A stretch of 64,000 bases of DNA from Aquabacter sp. L1I39 (GTDB lineage: Bacteria; Pseudomonadota; Alphaproteobacteria; Rhizobiales; Xanthobacteraceae). Shown here in pieces: positions 1 through 9,379 of the stretch. How positions within the stretch are numbered: the first letter of the stretch is position 1; each line of letters opens with the position of its first letter. Both the position numbers and the translations under genes were made by a program. Location: positions 1,410,385-1,474,384 of the forward strand of contig NZ_CP072392.1 in assembly GCF_017742835.1 (NCBI RefSeq), read 5' to 3'. The notes below the pieces were generated by a model, which was given only the letters and a program-made list of their open reading frames with translations, ran no database searches and had not been told where the DNA came from.

Positions 1-799
1 CGTCGAGGGCGATATAGGCGAGGTCATACTTCGACGCCTCGATCTCCTTGGCGTCCTCTTCGGTCTCGTCACGCAGCCGGGCGATCTCCGGATGGCGGAA
101 CAAGGCGTTGGAATCAAAGCCGATCTTGGCGTCGAGCACCTTCAGCTTACCGCCCTTGGTCACCACCAACGGGTTGATCTCCAGCAGCGCCATGTCGGTC
201 TGGGTGAAGGCGGCATAAAGGCTCTGGGTCAGTTCGCCGGCCTGCTTGGCCAGATCCCCCGAAAGCCCCAGCGCGCGAGCCACTTTGCGGCCGTGCAGAG
301 GCTGGATGCCGCTCGCCGGGTCCACGGAGAAGGTGACGATCTTCTCAGGGGTGTTGTGGGCGACCTCCTCGATGTCCATGCCGCCCTCGGTGGACACCAC
401 GAAGGCCACTCGCGACGTTTCCCGATCGACCAACAAAGAGAGATAGAATTCCGAGGCGATGGGCGCCCCCTCCTCCACATAGAGGCGGTTCACCTGCTTG
501 CCATAGGGGCCGGTCTGCTGGGTGATGAGGGTGTTGCCGAGCATCTCGGCGGCGGCCTTGCGCACCTCCTCGGGCGTCGTCACCACCCGCACGCCGCCCT
601 TGGCGCCCACGGGCAGTTCCTTGAAGCGGCCCTTGCCGCGCCCGCCCGCATGGATCTGGGCCTTCACCACGGTCACCGGCGCATTGATGGAGCGGGCGGC
701 GGCTTCCGCCTCCTCCGCCGTGAAGGCCGGCAGGCCGCGCGACACGGGAACGCCATAGTCCCGCAGCAGGGCCTTGGCCTGATATTCGTGAATGTTCAT
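1..799 (-). CDS. sucC: Succinyl-CoA synthetase (ADP-forming) beta subunit, 3'-truncated by window edge
   Basis: The first 266 residues are present; the C-terminus lies beyond base 1. The N-terminus [19 protein letters not shown] is the typical SucC ATP-grasp start, followed by [14 protein letters not shown] (nucleotide-binding region), [16 protein letters not shown] and [14 protein letters not shown], all SucC hallmarks. The enzyme makes succinyl-CoA, or ATP in reverse, with SucD in the TCA cycle in the cytoplasm. The start is the ATG at 799, preceded by GGGAGAG about six bases upstream. Malate-CoA ligase beta (MtkA) is a close relative, but the N-terminal sequence fits alphaproteobacterial SucC better. 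The upstream neighbour is frc rather than the mdh gene often found before sucCD. Confidence 0.93.
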   Translation of the reverse strand, partial: MNIHEYQAKALLRDYGVPVSRGLPAFTAEEAEAAARSINAPVTVVKAQIHAGGRGKGRFKELPVGAKGGVRVVTTPEEVRKAAAEMLGNTLITQQTGPYGKQVNRLYVEEGAPIASEFYLSLLVDRETSRVAFVVSTEGGMDIEEVAHNTPEKIVTFSVDPASGIQPLHGRKVARALGLSGDLAKQAGELTQSLYAAFTQTDMALLEINPLVVTKGGKLKVLDAKIGFDSNALFRHPEIARLRDETEEDAKEIEASKYDLAYIALD

Positions 800-1210
800 G
801 GGCGCTCTCCCGCAATCCGTTGGGGCATTGGAGCGCGTGGCCGGTTCTTCTGGTGCCGCGCGCTCGTGGGCCGGTGCCCGGACGCAAACGCGCGCCGGGC
901 GTGACCGCTTCCGGCGTGACGCGGGAGCCGACAATTCGATCCGGGTTGAAAGGGGAGGTCCCGGAGCCTCCAAGCCGCAAGAGCGGCAAGACATCAAACC
1001 GAGGGGGCTTTGCCTCAGCCTCGGTGAACACAAAGTGGGGTGCCGCAAGAACGCGCCCGCCCATTTCGGGCGGTACGGCCAGGGACGCGCCGATGGGCCT
1101 CGCGGATACACCCGATATGCCGACAAGAGCGGCGGAAGGGATCATGCGGGGCGCGAACGCCCCGCATGCGGAACCGGGAGACCCCGGCGGAAACCTTCAG
1201 ACCGCGTGGA
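800..1210. other. Intergenic region sucC/frc
   Basis: No convincing gene is seen in these 411 bases. They must hold the sucC promoter (minus strand) and the end of the frc transcript, for which a strong hairpin lies at 1143-1168. Apparent reading frames here are extensions of shadow frames. Confidence 0.6.
1143..1168 (-). terminator. Hairpin downstream of frc (copy 1)
   Basis: Perfect 11-bp inverted repeat CATGCGGGGCG / CGCCCCGCATG with a 4-base loop, 42 bases beyond the frc stop codon. There is no T-run after it, so it may be a Rho-assisted terminator or an mRNA-stabilising hairpin. Confidence 0.5.
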
Positions 1211-2461
1211 TCAGACCACGCGCTCGGAGTGCATTTCCTTGATCTGGTCGGCGGAATAGCCAAGCTCGGAGAGCACTTCGTCGGTGTGCTCGCCCAAGAG
1301 CGGAGAGCCAGTGATCTCCACCGACATGTCCGAGAACTTGATCGGGCTGCCGACGGTCAGATACTTGCCGCGCTGCTTGTGGTCCACTTCCACGATGGTG
1401 CCGGAGGCGCGCAGGGACGGATCCTCTGCGATCTCCTTCATGGTCAGCACCGGCGCGCAGGGGATGTCGAACTTGCGCAGGATGTCCACCGCCTCGAACT
1501 TGGTCTTGTCGGCCAGCCAGCCCTCGATGGTGGCGAAGATGTCGAAGATCTTGTCCTGGCGGGCGCGGGCGGTGGCGTAGGCCGGATCATTGATCCATTC
1601 CGGCTTGCCGATGGCTTCCGCCACCTTGCCCCAGGCCTGCTCCTGCACGGTGAAGTAGATATAGGCGTTGGGATCGGTCTCCCAGCCCTTGCACTTCAGC
1701 ACCCAGCCGGGCTGGCCGCCGCCGCCGGCATTGCCGCCGCGCGGAACCACGTCCGAGAAGGTGCCGTGCGGGTACTGGGGATATTCCTCCAGGTAGCCCA
1801 CGCGGTCGAGGCGCTGCTGGTCGCGCAGCTTGACGCGGCAGAGATTGATGACCGCGTCCTGCATGGACACCGCCACCTTCTGGCCCTTGCCGGTCTTGTT
1901 GCGCGAATGCAGCGCGGTGAGGATGCCGATGGCCAGGTGCATGCCGGTGTTGCTGTCACCGAGCGCAGCCGCCGATACGGTGGGGGGGCCATCCCAGAAG
2001 CCGGTGGTGGAGGCGGCGCCGCCCGCGCACTGGGCGACGTTCTCGTACACCTTCAGGTCTTCATAATGATGGCCGTCGGAGAAGCCCTTCACCGAGGCGA
2101 CGATCATGCCGGGATTGAGCTCGTTGATGCGCTCCCAGGTAAATCCCATGCGGTCGAGCGCGCCGGGGGCGAAGTTCTCGACGAGGACGTCGCTCTCCTT
2201 GATGAGCTTCTCCAGCACTTCCTTGCCGGCCTTGGTCTTGGTGTCGAGCGTCAGCGAGCGCTTGTTGGAGTTGAGCATGGTGAAATAGAGCGCGTCCGCA
2301 TTGGAGATGTCGCGGAGCTGGTTGCGCGTCACGTCGCCCGAGCCGGGGCGCTCCACCTTGATCACGTCCGCGCCGAACCAGGCGAGGAGCTGGGTGCAAG
2401 CGGGGCCGGCCTGCACGTGGGTGAAGTCGATGATCTTGATCCCTTCCAACGGCTTGGTCAT
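1211..2461 (-). CDS. frc: Formyl-CoA:oxalate CoA-transferase (copy 1)
   Basis: A 416-residue class III CoA-transferase (CaiB/BaiF family). It moves CoA from formyl-CoA to oxalate, giving oxalyl-CoA and formate, and so primes oxalate for Oxc. The catalytic aspartate is Asp169 in GDSNTGMHL, the same number as in the characterised enzyme. The flexible glycine loop GGGGQP is at about 246-251 and the CoA-binding region [14 protein letters not shown] is near 94-107. The length matches the family (about 425). ATG at 2461 is preceded by AAGGGAAG. It lies in the same direction as the PAS gene, second frc and oxc upstream. A role with succinyl-CoA or acetyl-CoA as donor, as in the E. coli YfdE/YfdW pair, cannot be excluded. 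Confidence 0.93.
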   Translation of the reverse strand: MTKPLEGIKIIDFTHVQAGPACTQLLAWFGADVIKVERPGSGDVTRNQLRDISNADALYFTMLNSNKRSLTLDTKTKAGKEVLEKLIKESDVLVENFAPGALDRMGFTWERINELNPGMIVASVKGFSDGHHYEDLKVYENVAQCAGGAASTTGFWDGPPTVSAAALGDSNTGMHLAIGILTALHSRNKTGKGQKVAVSMQDAVINLCRVKLRDQQRLDRVGYLEEYPQYPHGTFSDVVPRGGNAGGGGQPGWVLKCKGWETDPNAYIYFTVQEQAWGKVAEAIGKPEWINDPAYATARARQDKIFDIFATIEGWLADKTKFEAVDILRKFDIPCAPVLTMKEIAEDPSLRASGTIVEVDHKQRGKYLTVGSPIKFSDMSVEITGSPLLGEHTDEVLSELGYSADQIKEMHSERVV

Positions 2462-2597
2462 GTTCCACTTCCCTTTTGAGCGTTAGACTTCCCCTGACGC
2501 TGGGCCTTTGCGCCCCGCATCAGAATTCCCGAGGCCCGGCGGCACGGAGCTGCCCGCCGCCGGTATCGCCAGTGCGCCTGGCTGTTCTTCTGCTGGC

Positions 2598-3053
2598 TCA
2601 GGTCACGGCCTGGGCCTCCAGTTCGGCCACCCGCTTGCGCAGGGCCTTCTCCTCCTTCCACCGGGCGGTTTCGTCCCGGATCACCGCCACGATGCCGGTG
2701 GGCGTCGACCCGCCGGACGAGAGCAGGGCCACGGTGAAGGAAATGGACAAAGCGTGACCGTCCTTGTGGAGCGCCGGCACGCGCAGAAGCTCGGTGCCGT
2801 AGCGCGTCACACCCGTGCGCATGGTCACGTGGTAGCCGTCCCAGTGCCGCTGGCGCTGGCGCTCGGGAATGATGATGTCGAGGGACTGGCCCAGCGCCTC
2901 CTGGGGGGTGAAGCCGAACATGCGCTCGGCCGCCCCGTTCCAGAAGGTGATGGCGCCGGTTCCATCGGAGACGACGATGGCGTCTCCGGCGCGGGCCGCC
3001 AGTTCCTCGAAGTCGATCGCCGGGGAAGGCGATGCGGACATTTCATCAGACAT
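2598..3053 (-). CDS. Stand-alone PAS domain protein (possible haem PAS)
   Basis: 151 residues consisting of one PAS fold (about 14-128) and a short charged helix (about 129-148, WKEEKALRKRVAELEAQ). There is no kinase, GGDEF or DNA-binding domain, so it probably works by binding a partner. The sequence ERQRQRHWDGY (His70) followed by ELLRVPALHKDG (Arg91) lines up with the region of FixL that carries the proximal haem histidine and the distal arginine; this is my alignment by eye, and related motifs occur in PAS domains without haem. It sits between two frc genes on the same strand, which points to a sensing or adaptor role in oxalate metabolism. ATG 3053 has a weak ribosome site; ATG 3041 is an alternative. 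Confidence 0.85.
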   Translation of the reverse strand: MSDEMSASPSPAIDFEELAARAGDAIVVSDGTGAITFWNGAAERMFGFTPQEALGQSLDIIIPERQRQRHWDGYHVTMRTGVTRYGTELLRVPALHKDGHALSISFTVALLSSGGSTPTGIVAVIRDETARWKEEKALRKRVAELEAQAVT

Positions 3054-3152
3054 GGGCTCGCTCTAGCTTAGCAAGGTTAGCCACGGTGACGCGAAGACTT
3101 CACGCCGATGTCCGGACGTACCCGCGAAGCGCGGCACGGCCGGTGATCTTTG

Positions 3153-3185
3153 GTCACCCCCGGCAGATGATCCGCTGGGGGTGAC
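3153..3185 (-). terminator. Hairpin directly after frc (copy 2)
   Basis: Perfect 9-bp arms GTCACCCCC / GGGGGTGAC around a 15-base loop that contains a further CGG/CCG pair. It begins six bases after the frc stop codon on the minus strand. It probably ends or protects the upstream oxc-frc message, separating it from the PAS gene. Confidence 0.55.
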
Positions 3186-3191
3186 GGACCC

Positions 3192-4469
3192 TCATTCCGC
3201 CGCGAGCGGCAGCGGAGCCCCCACCGCCCCGGCGCGCCGCACTTCCTCGATGCGGGCGGCGTCGAAGCCGAGCACGTCCGCGAGAATTTCCTCGGTGTGC
3301 TCGCCGAGCAGCGGCGAGCGCTCCACCGGAACGTCGTTGTCGGAAAGCTTGATGGGGTTGCCGACGGTCACGTAGGTGCCGCGCTCGGGATGCTCCACCT
3401 CCACCAGGGTGCCGGTGGCATAGAGCGAGCGGTCCTCGGCGATCTCCTTCATGGACAGGATCGGGCCGCAGGGAATGTCGTAGCGGTTGAGGATCTCCAT
3501 GGCCTCATACTTGGTGTGGGCCATGGTCCACGCCTCGATGCGGGTGAAGATCTCATTCAGGTGCGGCAGCCGGGCGGGGGCGGTTGCGTAATCGGGATCG
3601 GTCTTCCAGGTGGGCTCGCCGATCACGTCGCAGATCTTCCCCCAGACCGGGGCCTGGGTGATGAAATAGATGTAGGCGTTGGGATCATTCTCCCAGCCCT
3701 TGCAGCGCAGGATGCGGCCCGGCTGGCCGCCGCCGGAATCGTTGCCGGCGCGCGGCACGGTGTCGCCGAAGGGCACGCCTTCGCCATACTGGCTGTATTC
3801 GGAGAGCGGCCCGCGCGCCAGGCGCTGCTGGTCGCGCATCTTCACCCGGCACAGGTTCAGGACGCTGTCCTGCATGGCGGCCAGCACCTTCTGGCCACGG
3901 CCCGTATGCTCGCGCTGGAACAGCGCGGTGACGATGCCCAGCGCCAAATGAAGCCCTGTGCCGCTGTCGCCGATCTGGGCGCCGGTGACGAGGGGCAGGC
4001 CATCGCGGAAGCCGGTGGTGGAGGCCGCGCCGCCCGCGCACTGGGCGACATTCTCATAGACCTTGCAATGCTCGAACGGACCCGCGCCGAAGCCCTTCAC
4101 CGAGGCGAGGATGAGGCGCGGATTGAGCTCCTGCAGGCGCTCCCAGGTAAAGCCCATGCGGTCGAGGGCGCCGGGGGCGAAATTCTCCACCAGCACGTCG
4201 CACACCTTCACCAGGTCCTCCAGCACGGCCTTGCCGGCGGCGTTCTTGGTGTCCAGCGTGATGGAGCGCTTGTTGGAATTGAGCATGGTGAAATACAGGC
4301 TGTCCGCATTGGGGACATCCCGCAGCTGGGTGCGCGTCACGTCGCCTTCGCCGGGACGCTCCACCTTGATCACGTCCGCGCCGAACCAGGCCAGCAGCTG
4401 CGTGCAGGTGGGACCCGACTGGACGTGGGTGAAATCCAGGATGCGAACGCCGTCTAGAGCCTTGCCCAT
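3192..4469 (-). CDS. frc: Formyl-CoA:oxalate CoA-transferase (copy 2)
   Basis: 425 residues, a close paralogue of the downstream copy and of the usual FRC length. The catalytic aspartate is Asp168 in GDSGTGLHL. The glycine loop reads SGGGQP instead of GGGGQP, a change at the mobile loop that closes over the active site in FRC, so kinetics or CoA donor may differ. It carries a C-terminal tail ([15 protein letters not shown]) that the other copy lacks. It follows oxc by about 160 bases on the same strand, the standard oxc-frc arrangement, so this is the likelier main FRC of the oxalyl-CoA cycle. The start is ATG 4469. Confidence 0.93.
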   Translation of the reverse strand: MGKALDGVRILDFTHVQSGPTCTQLLAWFGADVIKVERPGEGDVTRTQLRDVPNADSLYFTMLNSNKRSITLDTKNAAGKAVLEDLVKVCDVLVENFAPGALDRMGFTWERLQELNPRLILASVKGFGAGPFEHCKVYENVAQCAGGAASTTGFRDGLPLVTGAQIGDSGTGLHLALGIVTALFQREHTGRGQKVLAAMQDSVLNLCRVKMRDQQRLARGPLSEYSQYGEGVPFGDTVPRAGNDSGGGQPGRILRCKGWENDPNAYIYFITQAPVWGKICDVIGEPTWKTDPDYATAPARLPHLNEIFTRIEAWTMAHTKYEAMEILNRYDIPCGPILSMKEIAEDRSLYATGTLVEVEHPERGTYVTVGNPIKLSDNDVPVERSPLLGEHTEEILADVLGFDAARIEEVRRAGAVGAPLPLAAE

Positions 4470-4631
4470 GAGAGCCTCGTTGTTCCTCTGGACGCGCGCT
4501 TGAAGCGACGCTTGTTCTTTTTGTCCGTTGCCCCCGCGGCTTGCGGCGGCGGGATCTCCCGCGCGCCGCGCCCGGCAACTGTCAGATGAGAGGCGGACGG
4601 GACCGCGCCCCGCCCGCAGGGCTTTGCGCCG

Positions 4632-6365
4632 TCACTTCTTTTTCTTCACCACGCTCTGCGGGTTCAGATTGCCGATGCGGCCGCTCTCGGTGCCCGCCTG
4701 CGGGTCGATGACTGCATTGATGAGGGTGGGCTTGCCGCTGTCCATGGCTTCGTCCACGGCGCGCTTCAGCTCGTCGGGGGTGGTCACGTTCACGCCGACG
4801 CCGCCGAAGGCTTCCATCATCTTGTCGTAGCGGCTGTCCTTCACGAACACCGTGGTGCCCGGGTCGCGGCCGGTGGGATCGGTGTCCGTGCCGCGATAGA
4901 TGCCGTTATTGTTGAAGATGACGATGCAGACCGGCAGGTTGTAGCGGCAGATGGTCTCCACCTCCATGCCGGAGAAGCCGAAGGCGCTGTCGCCCTCCAC
5001 CGCCAGGACGGGCTTGCCCGTCTCCACCGCCGCCGCGATGGCAAAGCCCATGCCGATGCCCATGACGCCCCAGGTGCCCACGTCCAGGCGCTTGCGCGGC
5101 TGGTACATGTCGATGATGCCGCGGGCGAGGTCGAGGGTGTTGGCGCCCTCGTTCACCAGGATGGCGTCGGGACGCTCCTTGATGACGGTGCGCAGGGCGC
5201 CGAGCGCGCCATGGAAGTCCATGGGCGCGGAATTCTTCATCAGGCGCGGCGCCATCTTGGCGATGTTCTCGTCGCGCTTGGTGACGATGGTCTTCACCCA
5301 GTCGGCGGGGGGCGCCGGCCAGTTCGTGCCCATGCCATCGAGGAGCGCGGACACCACGGAGCCGATGTCGCCCACCAGCGGGGCGGCGATCTCCACGTTG
5401 GAGTCCATTTCCTTGGGCTCGATGTCCACCTGGATGAACTTCTTGGGCGCATCGCCCCAGGTTTTGCCCTTGCCGTGGGACAGCAGCCAGTTGAGGCGGG
5501 CGCCGATGAGCAGCACCACGTCGCTGTCCTTCAGCGCGGTGGAACGGGCGGCGCCGGCGGACTGGGGATGGGTGTCCGGCAGCAGGCCCTTGGCCATGCT
5601 CATGGGCAGGAAGGGAATGCCGGAGGTTTCGACCAGCGCCTTGATCTCCTCGTCCGCCTGGGCATAGGCCGCGCCCTTGCCGAGGATGATGAGGGGCCGC
5701 TTGGCGCCCTTCAAAACCTCAAGCGCGCGGGCCACCGCGTCGGGACCGGGGATCTGGGCCGGAGCCGGGTCGATGACCTTCACCAGCGACTTGGCGCCGG
5801 CCTCGGCGTCCATCACCTGGGAGAAGAGCTTGGCGGGCAAGTCGAGATAGACGCCGCCGGGACGGCCCGAGCAGGCCGCGCGGATGGCGCGGGCGACGCC
5901 GATGCCGATGTCGGCCGCGTGCAGCACGCGGAAGGCGGCCTTGCAGAGCGGCTTGGCGATGGCGAGCTGGTCCATCTCCTCATAGTCGCCCTGCTGGAGG
6001 TCGACGATCTCGCGCTCGGACGAGCCCGAAATGAGGATCATGGGGAAGCAATTGGTGGTGGCGTTGGCGAGCGCGGTCAGGCCATTGAGGAAGCCCGGTG
6101 CCGACACGGTCAGGCAGATGCCCGGCTTCTTGGTGAGGAAGCCGGCGATGGCGGCGGCATTGCCCGCATTCTGCTCGTGGCGGAAGGAGACCACGCGAAT
6201 GCCCTCGGCCTGCGCCATGCGGCCGAGATCCGTGATCGGAATGCCCGGCACGTTGTAAATGGTCTCGATGCCGTTGAGCTTCAGCGCATCGATGACGAGG
6301 TGGAACCCGTCGGTGAGCTCCTGCTCGGGAACGTTGGCTTCGATGATCTGTGCGACTGCGGACAT
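4632..6365 (-). CDS. oxc: Oxalyl-CoA decarboxylase
   Basis: 577 residues; a thiamine-diphosphate enzyme that turns oxalyl-CoA into formyl-CoA and CO2. The N-terminal Pyr domain carries the cofactor-activating glutamate (Glu64 in [13 protein letters not shown]). The C-terminal PP domain has the ThDP/Mg motif that begins [13 protein letters not shown] and ends [11 protein letters not shown]. The C-terminus is a lysine run (VVKKKK). The start is set at ATG 6365 because a strong GGGAGGAAG site lies just upstream; an in-frame codon at 6497 would add 44 residues of no family character. With the two frc genes it forms the oxalate catabolic core. Formate released by FRC would feed a formate dehydrogenase encoded elsewhere. 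Confidence 0.96.
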   Translation of the reverse strand: MSAVAQIIEANVPEQELTDGFHLVIDALKLNGIETIYNVPGIPITDLGRMAQAEGIRVVSFRHEQNAGNAAAIAGFLTKKPGICLTVSAPGFLNGLTALANATTNCFPMILISGSSEREIVDLQQGDYEEMDQLAIAKPLCKAAFRVLHAADIGIGVARAIRAACSGRPGGVYLDLPAKLFSQVMDAEAGAKSLVKVIDPAPAQIPGPDAVARALEVLKGAKRPLIILGKGAAYAQADEEIKALVETSGIPFLPMSMAKGLLPDTHPQSAGAARSTALKDSDVVLLIGARLNWLLSHGKGKTWGDAPKKFIQVDIEPKEMDSNVEIAAPLVGDIGSVVSALLDGMGTNWPAPPADWVKTIVTKRDENIAKMAPRLMKNSAPMDFHGALGALRTVIKERPDAILVNEGANTLDLARGIIDMYQPRKRLDVGTWGVMGIGMGFAIAAAVETGKPVLAVEGDSAFGFSGMEVETICRYNLPVCIVIFNNNGIYRGTDTDPTGRDPGTTVFVKDSRYDKMMEAFGGVGVNVTTPDELKRAVDEAMDSGKPTLINAVIDPQAGTESGRIGNLNPQSVVKKKK

Positions 6366-6386
6366 CCCGCTTCCTCCCGGAAAACT

Positions 6387-6408
6387 TTTGACTTTAAGCC
6401 TTTGACTT
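6387..6408 (-). promoter_or_regulatory. Direct repeat in oxc leader
   Basis: The octamer TTTGACTT (plus-strand reading) occurs twice, 14 bases apart, in the AT-rich stretch 20-45 bases upstream of the oxc start. It could be an activator or repressor site, or part of the promoter. This is a visual observation only. Confidence 0.3.
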
Positions 6409-6514
6409 GCCTTGCACCCCGGCGCGGAGAGCCGGAGCGTTGACCTTGTCGCCGGACCCCCACCGCCCGCGAGGGACGGACGAAAGGGCTCCCGCAATTC
6501 CGTTGCTGCGCCCG

Positions 6515-7216
6515 CTATTCGGGAAACACGCCGTGCCGTTCCACATGGTCGGCCAGGCCCAGCGTGTGTTCCCGCACCAGGCGCTCGGCCAGGTCGGGAT
6601 CATGGGCCTCCAGCGCGTCGATGATGGCCATGTGCTCGCGCATGGAGGTCTGCGACCGATTCTCCTGCCGGATGGACACCGCGCGGATGGCGCGCATGTG
6701 CAGGAACAGGTTCTCGGTCATGTCGGCGATCAGGTTGCACCCGCCCATGCGGATGATGGCCTGATGGAAGGCGATGTTCGCCTGTGAATAGTCATGCATG
6801 TGGGCGCTGACCGGCTCGCGCTCGAACGCGTTGAACAGCTCCCGCAGCCCCTTCAGCTCGGCGGCGCTGGCGCGGTCGGCGGCGAGGCGCGCCGCCATGC
6901 CCTCCAGCGCCGCCCACACGGTGATCATCTCGATGATCTCCCGCTTGGTCTTGCGCACCACGAAGATGCCGCGCCGGGGAACGGAGCGCACGAAGCCCTC
7001 CTGCTCCAGCACCGTCATGGCCTCGCGGATCGGCGTGCGGCTCACCCCCAGATCCTCCGAGAGCTGGCGCTCATCAAGGCGGAACTCGGCGGTCGAGCCA
7101 TAGATGTCCATCTCCGTGATGGCGCGCTTCAGGGCGTCATAAGCCAGCATGCGCAAGCTCGAACTGGCCCCGAGCGGTTCCACATTCAGCTTCGGTGTGT
7201 CGGCGACCTGATGCAC
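6515..7216 (-). CDS. GntR-family (FadR subfamily) transcriptional regulator
   Basis: An N-terminal winged helix ([21 protein letters not shown], then [18 protein letters not shown]) is followed by an all-helical FCD ligand domain with the metal/ligand residues spread over [15 protein letters not shown] and [12 protein letters not shown]. This is the standard FadR-type layout at about 233 residues. I favour the GTG at 7216, which has GAAGGGA upstream. The frame stays open to an ATG at 7357, but that extension would cover an operator-like palindrome at 7273-7292. It lies between oxc and tctCBA on the same strand and is the obvious candidate regulator of the oxalate genes; effector and targets are inferred. 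ATG 7150 is a third possible start. Confidence 0.88.
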   Translation of the reverse strand: MHQVADTPKLNVEPLGASSSLRMLAYDALKRAITEMDIYGSTAEFRLDERQLSEDLGVSRTPIREAMTVLEQEGFVRSVPRRGIFVVRKTKREIIEMITVWAALEGMAARLAADRASAAELKGLRELFNAFEREPVSAHMHDYSQANIAFHQAIIRMGGCNLIADMTENLFLHMRAIRAVSIRQENRSQTSMREHMAIIDALEAHDPDLAERLVREHTLGLADHVERHGVFPE

Positions 7217-7272
7217 GGCCGGTGTTCCCTTCCCTGTGGCGGACGCCTTCTTCTGGGCGAATGCCGTCGGTG

Positions 7273-7292
7273 AAATACTGTGTACGGTATTT
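7273..7292. promoter_or_regulatory. Palindrome upstream of gntR, probable autoregulatory operator
   Basis: AAATAC-TGTGTACG-GTATTT is a near-perfect 20-bp palindrome (core ATACNGTNNACNGTAT) in an AT-rich stretch. It resembles operators of FadR/VanR-type GntR proteins. It sits about 57 bases before the chosen gntR start. A half site, ACAGTAT, occurs at 11201-11207 upstream of tctC. Confidence 0.5.
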
Positions 7293-7485
7293 TTTAGAGG
7301 GATACAATCCCCTCGGAAACCGCAAGAATGGTGCAATGCAGCGGATTTGCGGGCCATTTCGCGCGCTCAGCCGGGCCGGACCGGGCGCGGCTGGAGGCGG
7401 CCATCCCCGGGATGACCGGGGGTGCCGGGCGCCGACGCAGCGACGCCCGCCCTTTCTGGCGCCAGACCCTGGCGCTGGAGGAAGG

Positions 7486-7521
7486 CGGGAGGGCGCTACC
7501 GCAATGCGGCAAGCCCTCCCG
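7486..7521 (-). terminator. Hairpin after tctA
   Basis: 9-bp perfect arms CGGGAGGGC / GCCCTCCCG enclosing a smaller CCGC/GCGG hairpin, beginning seven bases after the tctA stop. It probably ends the tctCBA transcript before gntR. No T-run follows. Confidence 0.55.
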
Positions 7522-7528
7522 TGAGGGG

Positions 7529-9043
7529 TCACTCCGCGGCGGCGGGCTTGGGGCCGCTGCCGAGGCGCTCGCGCACCTTGGAGATGAGCGGCCAGAACAG
7601 CATCACCAGCGCCAGAGTGACGATGGAGCCCACCAGCGGGTTGGACCAGAAGATGCCGAGATTGCCCTGCGAGACCAGCATGGCCTGGCGGAAGGAGCTT
7701 TCCGCCATGTCGCCCAGCACCAGGGCAAGGACCAGCGGCGCCAGCGGATAGTTCAGCTTCTTGAAGACATAGCCGATGACGCCGAAGACCAGCATGACGG
7801 CGATGTCGAGCCCGGCATTGTGGACCGTGTAGGCCCCCACCGCGCAGATGACGAGGATGATGGGTGCGATCACCGAGAAGGGGATGCGCAGGATCGCGGC
7901 AAACAGCGGCACCGTGGTGAGCACCACAATGAGGCCGGCAATGTTGCCGAGATAGATGGAGGCGATGAGGCCCCACACGAAGTCCTTCTGCTCCACGAAC
8001 AGAAGCGGCCCAGGCTGGAGGCCCCAGATGAGCAGGCCGCCCAGCAGCACCGCCGCCGTGGGCGATCCGGGGATGCCCAGGGTGAGCATGGGCAGGAGGG
8101 CCGAGGTGCCGGCCGCATGGGCCGCCACTTCCGGCATCACCACGCCCTCCAGCTCGCCCTTGCCGAAATTCTTGCCGTTCTTGGAGAATTTCTTGGCAAG
8201 GCCATAGCTCATGAAGGAGGCCGGGGTGGCGCCGCCGGGGGTGATGCCCATCCAGCAGCCCACAATGGCCGAGCGCAGCGCGCCCACCCACATGGCCGGC
8301 AGCTTGGCCCAGGTCTGGAACACCACCTTGGCGTTGATCTTGGCGCTCTTGCCCTTGAAGGCGAGGCCCTCTTCCATGGTCAAAAGGATTTCGCCCACGC
8401 CAAACAGGCCGATGACCGCCACCAGGAAGTCGAAGCCCCGCAGCAGCTCCACCGAGCCGAAGGTCATGCGCAACTGGCCGGTCACGGTGTCGATGCCCAC
8501 GGCCGCCAGAGCGAAGCCCAGCGTCATGGCCGCCAGCACCTTGAAGGGCGATTCGCGCCCCATGCCCACGAAGGAGCAGAAGGTGAGCAGATAGACCGCG
8601 AAGAATTCCGCCGGCCCGAACTGCAGCGCGAACTTGGCGATGACCGGCGCCAGGAAGGTGATGAGCAGCACCGCGAAGAAGGCGCCGATGAAGGAGCCCG
8701 TGAAGGCGCCGGTGAGCGCCTCGCCCGCCTTGCCCCTCTGCGCCATGGGATGGCCGTCAAATGTTGTGGCCACCGACCAGGGCTCGCCTGGAATGTTGAA
8801 CAGCACCGAGGTGATGGCGCCGCCGAACAGCGCTCCCCAATAGATGGAGGAGAGCATGATGATCGCCGAGACCGGCGACATGGAGAAGGTGAGCGGCAGC
8901 AGGATGGCCACGCCATTGGCGCCGCCAAGGCCCGGCAGCACGCCGATGAGCACGCCGAGCGCGATGCCCACGAACATGTAGACGATGTTCATGGGGTCGG
9001 CGAGAACGGAGAAACCTCCGATGAGGGATGAGAGCGCTTCCAC
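7529..9043 (-). CDS. tctA: Tripartite tricarboxylate transporter, large permease subunit (TctA)
   Basis: 504 residues, the usual TctA length, with about a dozen membrane segments. The family signature GVLPGLGGANGVAILLPLTF is near residues 25-45, and the second repeat GWLP-like segment TLGIPGSPTAAVLLGGLLIWG is present. The start is the GTG at 9043, with GGGGAGG six bases upstream; the frame is open further but without family character. TctA is the main channel of this secondary, ion-driven, binding-protein-dependent importer of di- and tricarboxylates. Its place inside an oxc/frc cluster suggests oxalate or a related acid as substrate (inference). Confidence 0.95.
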   Translation of the reverse strand: MEALSSLIGGFSVLADPMNIVYMFVGIALGVLIGVLPGLGGANGVAILLPLTFSMSPVSAIIMLSSIYWGALFGGAITSVLFNIPGEPWSVATTFDGHPMAQRGKAGEALTGAFTGSFIGAFFAVLLITFLAPVIAKFALQFGPAEFFAVYLLTFCSFVGMGRESPFKVLAAMTLGFALAAVGIDTVTGQLRMTFGSVELLRGFDFLVAVIGLFGVGEILLTMEEGLAFKGKSAKINAKVVFQTWAKLPAMWVGALRSAIVGCWMGITPGGATPASFMSYGLAKKFSKNGKNFGKGELEGVVMPEVAAHAAGTSALLPMLTLGIPGSPTAAVLLGGLLIWGLQPGPLLFVEQKDFVWGLIASIYLGNIAGLIVVLTTVPLFAAILRIPFSVIAPIILVICAVGAYTVHNAGLDIAVMLVFGVIGYVFKKLNYPLAPLVLALVLGDMAESSFRQAMLVSQGNLGIFWSNPLVGSIVTLALVMLFWPLISKVRERLGSGPKPAAAE

Positions 9044-9379
9044 GTATGTCCTCCCCAGCTCCCCGGCGCACGCAGCGCGGGGTGAACGGGTGATGATGAG
9101 AGGGATCTCGCCTGCGGCGGTCCGCGGCTGAGCCGGCGGGGCGCGCATGCGTCATCCCATGTTGGAGAAGTGAGCGGCCGTGGACCGGCCCTTCGGCCGG
9201 AGGCTCGGAGCGCGGGGTCCTCGCGAACCCTGGACGGCGAGCGCATCAATCAGGGCCGGCGGCACGCGGCCGGCGGCCAGGAGGGTCGTGAGGCCCCGGA
9301 CCGGAGCGGGTCGGGAAACGTCAACCCGGCCCCAATGCGGGTCCTGGACGGCGCCCGCGAAACGCGGGCGGAGGCGCGC
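9044..9379 (-). other. Unusually long tctB-tctA gap with stem-loops
   Basis: 336 bases with no gene. It contains CCGGCC-CTTC-GGCCGG at 9185-9200 and CCCGCG-AAA-CGCGGG near 9353-9368, just after tctB. In this transporter family tctB and tctA normally lie close together. The stems may reduce read-through or stabilise the tctCB part of the message, so that more binding protein than permease is made. Confidence 0.5.

Noticed and set aside
345..1145. 266-codon minus-strand frame across sucC and the intergenic region
   Set aside because: It is in a different frame from sucC and crosses the sucC start; sucC itself is clear in its own frame.
7328..9031. 567-codon plus-strand frame opposite tctA
   Set aside because: His/Asp/Arg-rich shadow of a membrane protein gene, no ribosome site or domain.
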